Source: Kiloniellaceae bacterium (GTDB taxonomy: Bacteria; Pseudomonadota; Alphaproteobacteria; Kiloniellales; Kiloniellaceae). From it: 33,424 nt of DNA. Position numbers and translations under genes: made by a program. The stretch lies in assembly GCA_028280915.1 (NCBI GenBank), contig JANQKX010000135.1:1-33424 (forward strand), given 5' to 3'. Positions 24,646 through 33,020 of this stretch are shown piece after piece. The notes under the pieces are model-generated. The model had not been told where the DNA came from, made no database searches, and saw nothing but the letters and a program-made list of their open reading frames with translations. Positions within the stretch are counted from its first letter, which is position 1; each line of letters begins with the position of its first letter.

Positions 24646-25751
24646 TGAACAACAGCCGTCATGTGAGAACAGCGGTGCTGGCCATGCTCGCCGTGATCAG
24701 CCTTCACGGCAGTGCCGCGGCGCAGACCGAAAAGGCCGCCCCGAGGGTCGTGATCGCGCCGGTTACGGAAAAATCCCTACCCCTGGAGCTCGACTACATC
24801 GGCAATATTCGGCCCGTGCAATCCGCGGAAATCAAAGCGCGCGTGATGGGTCATATCATGAGCTACCACTTTCGCGAAGGCGAGGATGTGGAAAAGGACC
24901 AACTGCTTTTTACCATCGACCAACGCCCCTACGAGGCAAAGCTGAACACGGCAAAAGCAAGCTTGAAACAGCACCAGGCGGAACTTGAGTTTGCGAAAGA
25001 GGAAGTCGCCCGCTATTCCAAGCTGGTCGACAAGGGCTTCGTGGCGCGGGAAACATATGATCTCTACCGCCGGGATGTGGCCGTTAAGGAGTCCCTGGTG
25101 CGTTCGGACGAAGCGACGATCCGGCGCGCCGAGCTTGATATGGAATACAGCGCGGTCAAGGCGCCTTTTGCCGGGCGCGCCGGACGGCGGCTTGTGGATC
25201 CGGGAAACTTCGTGATGGCCGGGGGCAGCGATGCCGACACGATCTTGGTGGTGATCAATCAGATCGATCCCATCAAGGTGGAGTTTGCGGTGCCGCAGCC
25301 TGACTTGCAGCCGATCCGCAAGGCCCACGGGGCCACGCCTCTCGCTCTCCAGGTCGCCCTCGGCGGTGACGGGGAAACCACTCATGACGGAACGCTCTGG
25401 CTCATCGACAACCAGATTGATACCGGGACCGGCATGATCCTGCTTCACGGCATGGTCGACAACCCGGATCACACCCTTTGGCCCGGACAACTGGTCAATG
25501 TGCGGGTCAAGGTCGGAACCGCGTCCAAGACGCTGAGTGTTCCCAGCGCGGCGGTCTTTCGGGGCCAGCAGGGCCCCTACGTCTTCACGGTCGGGCCGGA
25601 CTCAAAACTAGAAAAACAGCTGGTCACCTTGGGCCGCACCCTTGGGCACGCCACAATCGTCACCGCCGGACTGAAGGCGGGACAACACGTGGTCGTCGAA
25701 GGATCGCCCGGACTTCAATCCGGCATGGTGGTTCAGGCCGATGGCAAGTAG
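24642..25751 (+). CDS. RND efflux membrane fusion protein (periplasmic adaptor)
   Basis: 369 residues with an N-terminal signal (hydrophobic stretch AVLAMLAVISLHGSAAA) but no lipobox Cys, so it is probably a soluble or signal-anchored periplasmic protein. The order of domains is typical: barrel-sandwich half (IKARVMGHIMSYHFREGEDV), helical hairpin (about 105-165), second lipoyl half (KAPFAGRAGRRLVDPG), beta-barrel and membrane-proximal domain. It links the pump to an outer-membrane channel. ATGA overlap with the pump gene gives coupling. The pump-then-adaptor order is the reverse of the common one. Confidence 0.93.
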   Translation: MMNNSRHVRTAVLAMLAVISLHGSAAAQTEKAAPRVVIAPVTEKSLPLELDYIGNIRPVQSAEIKARVMGHIMSYHFREGEDVEKDQLLFTIDQRPYEAKLNTAKASLKQHQAELEFAKEEVARYSKLVDKGFVARETYDLYRRDVAVKESLVRSDEATIRRAELDMEYSAVKAPFAGRAGRRLVDPGNFVMAGGSDADTILVVINQIDPIKVEFAVPQPDLQPIRKAHGATPLALQVALGGDGETTHDGTLWLIDNQIDTGTGMILLHGMVDNPDHTLWPGQLVNVRVKVGTASKTLSVPSAAVFRGQQGPYVFTVGPDSKLEKQLVTLGRTLGHATIVTAGLKAGQHVVVEGSPGLQSGMVVQADGK

Positions 25752-25781
25752 GCATAACGGGCCACCAGCCACATGTATCTA

Positions 25782-25841
25782 CCCATGACGGGTCTACACA
25801 TGACTGGTCTATCCGTGACAGGTCTATCCGCGACTGGCTCC
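25782..25841. repeat. Four tandem 15-bp repeats after the efflux operon
   Basis: Four in-register, degenerate copies (for example CACATGACTGGTCTA and TCCGTGACAGGTCTA) fill 25782-25841, with a weaker copy before them. Consensus is roughly NCCRTGACNGGTCTA. The array begins about 30 bases after the adaptor stop and ends near the convergent copper-protein gene. Because the unit is 15 bases, any reading frame gives a pentapeptide repeat, but no gene is supported here. Confidence 0.8.
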
Positions 25842-25896
25842 GGACCGACAATCGACGCCGGGTGAAACCGAGGGCCGGCAGCCCCGTCCGCCCGCG

Positions 25897-26367
25897 TTAG
25901 CTGTCCATAACCGCCTGGGCGTGTTTCGCCAGCTCGCGGCTGGATTCCGCGCTTGCCTTGTAAACCGGATCGTCCCACTTGTCGCATTCGGCCGCGCAGT
26001 CGCTGCTCGCTTTGTGAACCGCCCTGGCCAAGTGCTTGGTGGTATCTGGATGCGCGGTGCCGTGAACGGCCACGGTGTGCATTGCCGGCGTCAAGGCAAG
26101 CATGTTGGTGCAGGAATGATGGCAATCGGCCATATCCGTATTGCCCTGCGCGAGATGTTGGGACGAAAGCGCCAGGGCCGCCTGACAGGACTGTTGCGAT
26201 GCGTGGCTGGCATCGGCAAGGGCCTGGCGCTTGTCGGCGTCAATGGCGTCAGCCGACGACGAGTCTTGCGCCCGCGCGGCGCTGACGCCGAGAGCCCCTA
26301 CGGCAAGTCCAGTGGCGCCGACGACCACCGCGCGGCGGCTAAAGCTTCCATCTGCTACCTTTTCCAT
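25897..26367 (-). CDS. Tat-exported four-helix-bundle protein, Csp1-like copper-binding
   Basis: 156 residues. A twin-arginine signal is present (SFSRRAVVVGATGLAVGALG, cleavage likely after ARA), so the protein is exported folded. The mature part is helical with CxxxC pairs C82/C86 (DCHHSC) and C124/C128 (DCAAEC), plus C61, and many His and Met. This matches the copper storage protein (Csp) and related four-helix copper-binding proteins, which hold Cu(I) inside the bundle. Only five Cys are seen, far fewer than the 13 of characterised Csp1, so capacity would be lower or His/Met may contribute. GGGAGA precedes ATG 26367; an upstream frame extension is less likely. Confidence 0.75.
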   Translation of the reverse strand: MEKVADGSFSRRAVVVGATGLAVGALGVSAARAQDSSSADAIDADKRQALADASHASQQSCQAALALSSQHLAQGNTDMADCHHSCTNMLALTPAMHTVAVHGTAHPDTTKHLARAVHKASSDCAAECDKWDDPVYKASAESSRELAKHAQAVMDS

Positions 26368-26714
26368 ATCGCTCTCCCATAGATTGTATGGTTTGATCCA
26401 ATTTTCCAACAGGCCCCCGAAGATAGAAATCTACGGCCAGCCAGGCGGAAAAACCCCATCAATTCTTAGAAGAATTCAACTCTATCAATTCCCTGTGGTG
26501 AAAGCAACTCAAAGCGCATAATGCTTTCACAATTGACGGATAGGTTAGGGCAAGTCTCCCAGTCAATTCAGCGGAATGCCCGTTTTCACCCTCGGAGAAA
26601 GCTATTCCAACGAAGACCTGAGTCGCTGTCGGGGGCCGAACGTGCTAAGATCATTGGCGATCAGGCAGCAGGGTCCTGATAAATTCGGGGGCACCGGTCA
26701 TAGGGGAGATGGGT
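26368..26714. other. Divergent intergenic region with two inverted repeats
   Basis: About 345 AT-richer bases between the Csp-like gene and the VKAI-repeat gene, carrying both promoters. It contains AATTCTT-AG-AAGAATT (26461-26476) and GTGAAAGCA-N15-TGCTTTCAC (26498-26530). No coding frame is convincing. The dyads may be regulator sites; no known copper-regulator box was seen. Confidence 0.5.
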
Positions 26715-27281
26715 ATGTGGAAAAGGATGTTTCGTGGCGTACTGCCGGCGGCGGTGATTGCAGCTCTTTTTGCAAGCCAGTCTTCTTTTGCGAGTCAGTC
26801 TTCGGCGGCCGGGATATGGCACATCAAATGTTTTAACGAGCAGGGGCAATCCATGGCGGTTAAGGCGCTGAGCACGGAAGGTGTCACTTTTGACGTCAAG
26901 GGGATCGTGGTCAAGGACGCCACCACCTTGGACGTGAAGGCGATCCATCCGGAAACCGATGCACTGCTCCCGGTGAAGGTCTTGCCGGCGCAAGATGGCG
27001 CTGACTTCGCGGACGTGAAGGCGATCGGCCAGTCCAACCAGATCATACCCATCAAGGCGATCACCCATACTGGCAAGACTCTCGATGTGAAGGCCTTCCA
27101 AAACATCGATACCGATCAGTACGATATCAAATGTCTGGGCAAGGACGGCAAGCGGCTCGGGCTGAAGGCGATCTCGCCGCAGGGGGAGGTTTACGACGTC
27201 AAGGGCATCAAGGATCTGGAAGACGACGACGAGCTTGAGATCGAGATCCTGGCCCACATCAAGGCCAAAAAGCCGGATTAG
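26715..27281 (+). CDS. Secreted protein of tandem VKAI/DVKGI repeats
   Basis: 188 residues from ATG 26715, with GGGGAG six bases upstream. A signal peptide (MWKRMFRGVLPAAVIAALFA, cleaved near SSFAS or SSAAG) leads into a protein made almost wholly of short repeats, about ten units of 11-15 residues with a core of hydrophobic-x-VKAI or DVKGI, the spacer often containing a Gly turn (for example STEGVTFDVKGI, HTGKTLDVKAF, PQGEVYDVKGI). This pattern suggests a beta-solenoid or stacked-hairpin protein. Some bacterial DUF proteins with 'DIKA/DVKA' repeats look alike, but I cannot name a family. Two Cys (both in IKC) might pair. Function unknown; neighbours give little help. Confidence 0.8.
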   Translation: MWKRMFRGVLPAAVIAALFASQSSFASQSSAAGIWHIKCFNEQGQSMAVKALSTEGVTFDVKGIVVKDATTLDVKAIHPETDALLPVKVLPAQDGADFADVKAIGQSNQIIPIKAITHTGKTLDVKAFQNIDTDQYDIKCLGKDGKRLGLKAISPQGEVYDVKGIKDLEDDDELEIEILAHIKAKKPD

Positions 27282-27316
27282 AACGACCGGGCGGTAAAGC
27301 GGGGGGCACGATATGT

Positions 27317-27352
27317 CCGGTTATCCCGGCTCCCGGCAGCCGGGATAACCGG
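27317..27352. terminator. Perfect 15-bp stem-loop between convergent genes
   Basis: CCGGTTATCCCGGCT and AGCCGGGATAACCGG pair without mismatch around a six-base loop. The position between two convergent stops suggests a bidirectional terminator, though there is no T-run on either side. Confidence 0.6.
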
Positions 27353-27396
27353 TGTTGGCCGGTAAGTCACGTGACCGACTGCTCCGGTCCGGTCAT

Positions 27397-28224
27397 CTAA
27401 TCGAAGATATCCCGTAAGGAACGCAGCGGGGCGGCATCGAGCCGTACAACCTGGTCGCCCAAGGCAGGGAAGGCCGCGGGGTAAAGCGAACACACAAGGG
27501 GGTCGTGGCCTGGAATGACGTGGTCTTCGCTGTCGGCGAGGCCTTCGATCATCCGGTAGCTTTCTTTCGTCGCGGGCCGGGACCAACAGATGGGGAAGGT
27601 CACCCGCCGCTTCCAGTGTTCATAATAATGGGTCGCGTCCGACGCCAAGAGCAGGTTCCCGCGCTTGGTTGGCACCCGCAAGGCCTGCATGCCCATGGTG
27701 TGTCCGGGCAGGGCATGGAGAGTCAGGCCCGGTGCGATGTCGCCGTCACCGGAATAGAACACGACACGCTTTTCGAACAGGCGATGCACGAACTCTGCGA
27801 TGTCGTCTGCCGAATAAAAATGACGCTGGTCGTCATCGAGCATCCAGCGACCGGTGGTGACCTGGGCTTCCCGCTCTTGGATATGAAAACGCGCTCGGGG
27901 AAACTCCGATAGGTTGCCTGCGTGATCGTTGTGCATATGGGTGATCACCACGTCTTCCACCTTGGCGGCATCGATGCCGAGCTCCGCGAGCATCAAACGT
28001 GGCAGACGCATGGCAGAGCAGCCGCGCAGCTTGCCTTGGTGTTGATTGAAGCCCGTGTCCACGATGATCGTTCGGTTCTCATTACGCACGACCCAAATGT
28101 AATAGGCGAGCGGCATGGGGGAATCGTGGTCGTCAACGGGCTCCAGAAAGAGCTCCTGACGGGCCCGCGCCGTGCGCTCGGCATAGCGCAGGGCAAAGAC
28201 TTCGTAAGTTTCATCAGCAGCCAT
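27397..28224 (-). CDS. MBL-fold hydrolase, N-acyl-homoserine-lactonase family
   Basis: 275 residues. Metal ligands are HMHNDH (96-101), H175 (LPGHTMG), D196 (LASDATHYYE) and H240 (IPGHDP); the Tyr after the late Asp resembles the catalytic Tyr of AiiA-type lactonases. Members open lactone rings, including acyl-homoserine lactones in some cases. No signal peptide, no luxI or luxR nearby, so quorum quenching is only one option. ATG 28224 is chosen because upstream sequence is unlike the family and the protein begins at the usual point. Confidence 0.85.
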   Translation of the reverse strand: MAADETYEVFALRYAERTARARQELFLEPVDDHDSPMPLAYYIWVVRNENRTIIVDTGFNQHQGKLRGCSAMRLPRLMLAELGIDAAKVEDVVITHMHNDHAGNLSEFPRARFHIQEREAQVTTGRWMLDDDQRHFYSADDIAEFVHRLFEKRVVFYSGDGDIAPGLTLHALPGHTMGMQALRVPTKRGNLLLASDATHYYEHWKRRVTFPICWSRPATKESYRMIEGLADSEDHVIPGHDPLVCSLYPAAFPALGDQVVRLDAAPLRSLRDIFD

Positions 28225-28599
28225 GATGTATCTCGCGAGAGAAAGAGAAATCCGGAAACCGATCGCCGGCAAACTCCTGCCGAATATTACCAACGCACCC
28301 TTGCTCTTGGCTAGGCCCGGGGGGCATCGCATCCATGATGGGGCAGGATTGTTGGCGGCATGATGCGGTTATTGCCGATTTGATCGGTTCAGCTCTAAGT
28401 GTATGATAGGGGATTAGGGGTCCAGGACGTCTGCGTTTGGGCTCGACAGAACTCTTGCAACGTCCAAGGCGGCAAGGACTTGCCGTTGGACAAGGATTTG
28501 CCGCTGGCCTCTGCGGCGCAAGGGGCGGTCCTGAAAACGAGTTGCAAAACACCTGTTCTAAAATCTTGAAACCCCTTATCAGACAGAGGAGAAAGCCTC
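28225..28599. other. Divergent gap with an 18-bp tandem repeat
   Basis: About 375 bases between the lactonase-like and GYD genes. It contains the tandem pair CAAGGACTTGCCGTTGGA and CAAGGATTTGCCGCTGGC (28473-28508, three differences), the first part of which also forms a CGGCAAG-GA-CTTGCCG hairpin. Short frames cross it, but none has a credible start and composition. Confidence 0.5.
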
Positions 28600-28893
28600 A
28601 TGGCCACCTTCATCATACTCGCCAATTGGACAAAAGAAGGCTTTCAACAGGTCAAGGAATCGCCGGAGCGATTGGATGCCTTCAAAGCCGCTTGCCGTGA
28701 ACATGGCGCGGAGATTGTCGCCTACTATATGACGATGGGCCCCTATGACATGGTCATCATCGTCCAGGCCCCCGATGATGAAACGGTGGCCCGCCTGCTG
28801 CTCCTGGGCGGTTCCCAGGGCAAGACCCGAACCCTGACGCTCAAGGCCTTTACCGAGGATGAATATCGCAAGCTCGTATCCGCGATGGCATAG
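28600..28893 (+). CDS. GYD-domain protein
   Basis: 97 residues, one domain. MATFIILANWTKEGFQQVKES, then AYYMTMGPYDMVIIVQAPDD and the helix with LLLGGSQGKTRTLTLKAF, fit the GYD domain, a ferredoxin-like dimer-forming fold of unknown biochemical role found in many bacteria. The defining Gly-Tyr-Asp appears here as GPYD. AGAGGAG precedes the ATG. No membrane or signal segment. Monocistronic as far as the sequence shows. Confidence 0.85.
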   Translation: MATFIILANWTKEGFQQVKESPERLDAFKAACREHGAEIVAYYMTMGPYDMVIIVQAPDDETVARLLLLGGSQGKTRTLTLKAFTEDEYRKLVSAMA

Positions 28894-29035
28894 ATGGCAT
28901 TGCCTTCACCCATGAAGGCTTTCCATCCGGTCGTCCGGGTTTGACGCTTGGATTTGGAATGCCGGATCGTATGGAAGCCTGTGGCAAAGCCCGATCGGCA
29001 GAGGGGCCGACACAGATCTTGAGTTGGGGAATCAA

Positions 29036-29275
29036 ATGGCAAATGAAACAATCTCCAGAGAGGCCGCCACGAAAATGGTTGCGGTCGTGGAAAGAGCTTT
29101 TGGTGATTGAGATATCGATGGGTTCATGGCGGGTTTTACCGATGATGTCATCGTCCGTTTCGCAGACCAGCCGGAAATCGCCGGTAAAAAGGAGGTTCGC
29201 GAATTTCTTGAGTCGAGATTTGCGCGCCAAAAGCACCAGCTGGCTCAATGTCTTTGCGTCGAACCGCCTTCTTAA
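29036..29275 (+). pseudogene. SnoaL/NTF2-like protein gene, broken by a stop and cut short
   Basis: From ATG 29036 (GGGGA six bases upstream) the frame reads 24 codons, meets TGA at 29108-29110, and continues in the same frame for a further 54 codons: DIDGFMAGFTDDVIVRFADQ, then EIAGKKEVREFLESRFARQK. These are the first helices and strand of the SnoaL-like/NTF2 fold, whose members are about 130 residues. The beta-sheet half is missing: after RQKHQLAQ the sequence no longer fits and ends in TAA overlapping the convergent glycine-rich gene. So there is a nonsense mutation and loss of the 3' half. Read-through of TGA cannot be excluded but the truncation argues for decay. Confidence 0.7.
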
Positions 29276-30777
29276 TCGGGAATAAAAACAAACCAAATGT
29301 AACCCACGCCGTTGTGGAAGCCTGGAGGGTCGGTGATGTCCCAGCTTGACGGGGCGGCGTAAGCACCACCACCGCCACCGCCGGCCTCCGCTTGATCGCC
29401 GCCATTGCCGCCGCCCCAGCCACCGCCGCCGCCGCCGTGACAGGAATCGCCGAACGGGGGAACCGGGCCGCCTTGACCCGCATGGAAGTTGTTGACTTCA
29501 CCGGTTGCGATCACCAAGGGGTTGCCCTGGAACCAGTAAGCGATGGCCGCGCCATCCGCCTCGCCGCCGGCCCCGCCCGGCCCACCGGCACCTTGACAAT
29601 TGGAAGTGGCTCCGTTGTCGCCACATAGTCCTGGCGCTCCGCCGCCACTACCGCCACCGGCGATGCCGCTGCCGCCCGTGCATCCGGCGATCGACGTATC
29701 CCCGACCGTACTGCCCTCTAAACAAAAGGCTCCCGGGCAAGACCCGAGCGTGCTCGAGATCGCAATGCCGCCCACGCCGCCGCCATTGCCGCCGTCGAAC
29801 CCATTCGCGGCGCCGCCGCCGCCGCCACCCGGGCCAATCAGAAGGACGCCGTCCGTGTTGAACTGATTGGCGACGTTGGCCGCCCGCAAGAGTGTGGCCG
29901 CGCCACCCCCGCCGGAATGTGTGTTGGAATGTGTTCCCGCCGAGGCCATTCCATAGGCCCAGGTGGTGGAGGCGCCATAAGTCGAATTGAGATCCGCGAT
30001 GGTGGTTCCCATCGCGGCAGATCCGCCCGCGCCGCCGCCATCGGTAAGCCCCACGTTCGCGCCGCGCGACCCCCAGGCGCCAGACGCGTGGATCATGAGT
30101 TTTGTATTATTCGACAAACTGCTGTCACATCCGGACGCGGCACTCAACAAGGTCGACATGCTGAACGCGTCGTCGCCTGCTGTCGAGGCCATCACGCACG
30201 TGGTTCGGCTCGTACTGGAATCAAAGTTACAGGTGAAGGTCGAATTGCTGCAGGAAGGGTTGACATCCGCAGGAACCGACACTGCCGCCTGGTCGATGGC
30301 TCCGAGGTTGTCTTCGACGACGACAACGGCTCGAAGGTTCGGTCCCAATTCACGATTCGGGTGCACCATGAGGCTGGCTCCCGGATTTCGCGTCGTGATC
30401 GGTCCCGCCAAGACCTCGCCATCCTCAGCCTCCAGCCAGAAATCATAGAGTTTCACATGGCCGTCGGGATCCATGGAATCGAGCGCATGGACATCCACGC
30501 GGCCCGGAAAGACCTGTTCGATCTCAAGCGCGGCCCAGGGTGACTGGTTGTTCCGGCGCAAATGCTCCAGCACGCGGGCCGCAAAGCGCCCGTGCGACCG
30601 GGTTCTGACGTACATGTGGGTGTTTGCTTCGGAGACCTGGACACGCACCTCCTGGGCAGGTTACTCGCCCTTGCTCACATCTCGGTCGGCCGTTTCAGCG
30701 GACGCTGCTCCCCAAGGGATGACCGCCCAAGACAGGAGAGCCAACACCAAAGCCAACGTGCTGACATCCCGCTTCAT
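29272..30777 (-). pseudogene. Glycine-rich secreted protein with in-frame stop after the signal peptide
   Basis: ATG 30777 (AAGGA eight bases upstream) begins a clear Sec signal (STLALVLALLSWAVIPWGAA, then SAETADRDVSKGE) and then meets TAA at 30663-30661. The same frame goes straight on (PAQEVRVQVSEANTHMYVR) for about 460 codons. That part has an N-terminal domain of about 130 residues of no known family and then a long Gly/Ala/Ser-rich region with GGGGGG runs and several Cys, ending YIWFVFIPD. Signal and body being in one frame, separated only by a stop, suggests a nonsense mutation in a surface or extracellular protein; without a signal the 458-residue remainder (GTG 30648) would stay inside the cell. 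Confidence 0.65.
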
Positions 30778-31366
30778 TGAACCATCCTTCCATGTCTCGA
30801 CCAGGGACACACGGAAAACCCCTGTGCCATGACGGGACGAAGAAGCCTGTTTCCAAGAACGAAGTCTCGTACCAACTCTATTTTCGCGCCAACATAATTC
30901 GGTACGCGCGGTTTTCTCGCTGAAGCGACCGACCTGATTATGAACGGACTCCTTCATTCGACCTAAAATCTCGCTTCGCTAATATTAATACCAAAGTTAC
31001 AGATCGCGTGAAACTATTTTCTTCTTTAGTTCGCACTTGCGAAATGAATTCTTCCTTAGTTCGCGCAGAACACATCAGATGGCATCTAAATCTCGTTGCT
31101 GCGGAATTGGCCGGCTCATTGGTAATCGACAGGTGCCTCCCGATGCCTGGCGACAACATGAATGCCCACCAATGGCACTGGGCAAACGGAGTGGCCTTTG
31201 GCGAGCGGACGGGGCTGTTTTTGTGAGTTGGTTTCTAATCTTCGACGGTGAGCCGCTGGCAGAGGCAAGAAGCTAAGCCCACGGTCGACACATTGATGTC
31301 GCCCCTCCAGCGGCCCGCGAGACATTGTTTTTCAGCCGTGTCCTTGCGCGGCGCCCGGCGCTACCT
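30778..31366. other. Long intergenic region, low GC, no gene seen
   Basis: About 590 bases upstream of the glycine-rich gene and downstream of the multicopper oxidase. Part is AT-rich and probably holds the glycine-rich gene promoter. A 16-base direct repeat, TTCTTCTTTAGTTCGC and TTCTTCCTTAGTTCGC, lies at 31019-31034 and 31049-31064, 30 bases apart; the first is followed by a TTCGCA-CT-TGCGAA dyad. No supported coding frame or RNA. Confidence 0.5.
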
Positions 31367-32926
31367 TTAAGAGACCGTGAAGGCGGTCATCATTCCGGAA
31401 TCCTCGTGTTCCAGGTTGTGGCAATGGGCCATGAACGGATGTTCTTTGGACGCCGGGTGCTCGAAGCGGACCTGGATCTCCGCCGAGCCGCCCTTTGCAA
31501 TGGGGGCCACGTCTTTCCAGCCGGCCATAAAGGCTGGCGGCGCCTTGCCGTCAAGGGCCAGGATGCGAAACTGGCAGCCGTGGATGTGGACCGGATGCAG
31601 CATGCGGTCCGAGCCCTCGGAGATAAGCCATCGCAGCTCGGTGTCGATGGGGGCCGCGATGGGAACGTCTCCGATTTTGAATGGAGCCCCGTTCACCGCA
31701 TTCGCGCTCAGCCGCTGGTCGAGAGGCAGCGCCGGGCCTTCCGTGATAAGTTTGGTGACAGCCGCCACCACCTTTGGGTCGGTCTTCTTTGCCTTGTTCA
31801 TCTTCATCAGACCGGCGGATTTCAGTTGCCCCATGCCTTGGTCGTCGAGGCGCATTTCCATGACCAGGTTTTGGCTGACAGGAGGCAGGTCCGTGACCAA
31901 TGGCGGCAAGTCGACCAGCTTCTCCGGTAAGGTACCGCCGCTTTCCGCGCCGTCGGGGCGCAGGGTGATCAGATTCAGATCGGCATCGAACGGCGGCAGG
32001 TTCATGGCCAGCTGGTCCACCGGCCGGGTCAAGAGATCGAAGGGGGCGCCGTTGCGCGCGTCGACCAGAACCTCATAACGTTCGCCGCCGTAGAGCATCA
32101 ATTCCTTTAACGCCATAGGTTCGGAAAGCAGGCCGCCGTCGCCCGCCACCACATACATGGAACGACCGTCCGACAGGGCAAGCCGGTAGCTTCGGGAATT
32201 GGACCCATTCAAGAGACGCAGCCTGAGCCAGCCGCGCGCGGTGCGGGCCTCTGGATAAACCGCCCCGTTGACCAGCATGATATCGCCCACGTAGCCGGCG
32301 GTAATGTCAATCATGTTAAAGCGGTGGAAGAAAGAGCCGTCCCCATTGAAGCGACGGTCCTGCAGGATCAGCGGGATATCATCGATTCCCCAGTGCGATG
32401 GCAGACCCAAGGCCTCGGATTCTTCGTCATCGATTATGAATAACCCTGCCAGGCCCTTGATCACCAATTCGGCGGTCGTCGGATACAAATGCGGATGGAA
32501 CCAGCATGTCGCTGCCGGCTGTGCGATGTTTAGCGTGGGCTCCCAGGATTTCCCAGGGTTTATGACGTTATAGGGGCCGCCGTCCAGTTCACCGGGGATC
32601 TTAAGGCCGTGCCAATGCATGGTGATATCTTCATTGATCTCATTGGCCACCTGAAGAGTGACTCTTTCCCCGCGACGCACTCGGATTGCCGGACCGAGAA
32701 AGGGACCATTGACGCCATAGGTAGGGGGCGCGATACCCGGCAGGAATTGTTGCTGACCGGATATGGCCCGCAGCGCAATGACCCCCTTCGCGTCCGCCCT
32801 TAACTCCGGCGGGACCGGCAAGGCGGGGCGGCCGGCGGCGTGGCTCTGCCTGAACCGGGCGAGGGCGCCCGTTGCAGCGGAAGCAGCCGCGCCGAATAGA
32901 AGCTTGCGCCTGGAAATCTCGTTCAT
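31367..32926 (-). CDS. Tat-exported multicopper oxidase, CueO-type
   Basis: 519 residues. A twin-arginine signal opens the protein (MNEISRRKLLFGAAASAATG). The four copper-site motifs are all intact: HWHG (104-107), HPH (144-146), HPVHIHG near the C terminus and HCHNLEHEDSGMM (501-513) with Cys502, His507 and axial Met512 of the type 1 site. A short Met-containing insert (VMEMRLDDQGMGQLKSAGLM, then KMNK) precedes the last domain, a smaller version of the Met-rich CueO insert that binds Cu(I). Expected role: oxidation of Cu(I) to the less toxic Cu(II) in the periplasm, with possible phenol oxidase activity. GGAG precedes ATG 32926. Confidence 0.93.
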   Translation of the reverse strand: MNEISRRKLLFGAAASAATGALARFRQSHAAGRPALPVPPELRADAKGVIALRAISGQQQFLPGIAPPTYGVNGPFLGPAIRVRRGERVTLQVANEINEDITMHWHGLKIPGELDGGPYNVINPGKSWEPTLNIAQPAATCWFHPHLYPTTAELVIKGLAGLFIIDDEESEALGLPSHWGIDDIPLILQDRRFNGDGSFFHRFNMIDITAGYVGDIMLVNGAVYPEARTARGWLRLRLLNGSNSRSYRLALSDGRSMYVVAGDGGLLSEPMALKELMLYGGERYEVLVDARNGAPFDLLTRPVDQLAMNLPPFDADLNLITLRPDGAESGGTLPEKLVDLPPLVTDLPPVSQNLVMEMRLDDQGMGQLKSAGLMKMNKAKKTDPKVVAAVTKLITEGPALPLDQRLSANAVNGAPFKIGDVPIAAPIDTELRWLISEGSDRMLHPVHIHGCQFRILALDGKAPPAFMAGWKDVAPIAKGGSAEIQVRFEHPASKEHPFMAHCHNLEHEDSGMMTAFTVS

Positions 32927-33020
32927 GGTCCGCTCCGTTATTCGCTGCGAGAAAAGTTTGCGGCTGCCTAATGTGGCATTTAAACTTCCTTGCCGCAGCA
33001 TAAAATGCACTGCAAGAAGG

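Noticed and set aside
25660-25851. Pentapeptide-repeat frame on the minus strand across the 15-bp repeats
   Set aside because: A 15-base repeat makes pentapeptides in any frame; the frame lies partly within the adaptor gene and has no start signal.
28399-28572. 57-codon frame from GTG before the GYD gene
   Set aside because: No ribosome binding site and no family features; contains the 18-bp tandem repeat, so treated as non-coding.
29340-29960. GCC-triplet tracts that look like a microsatellite
   Set aside because: They are the codons of Gly-rich runs in the minus-strand gene, not an independent repeat.
29917-30543. Plus-strand frames opposite the glycine-rich gene
   Set aside because: Low-complexity shadows of GGC/GCC repeats; no start signal or family features.
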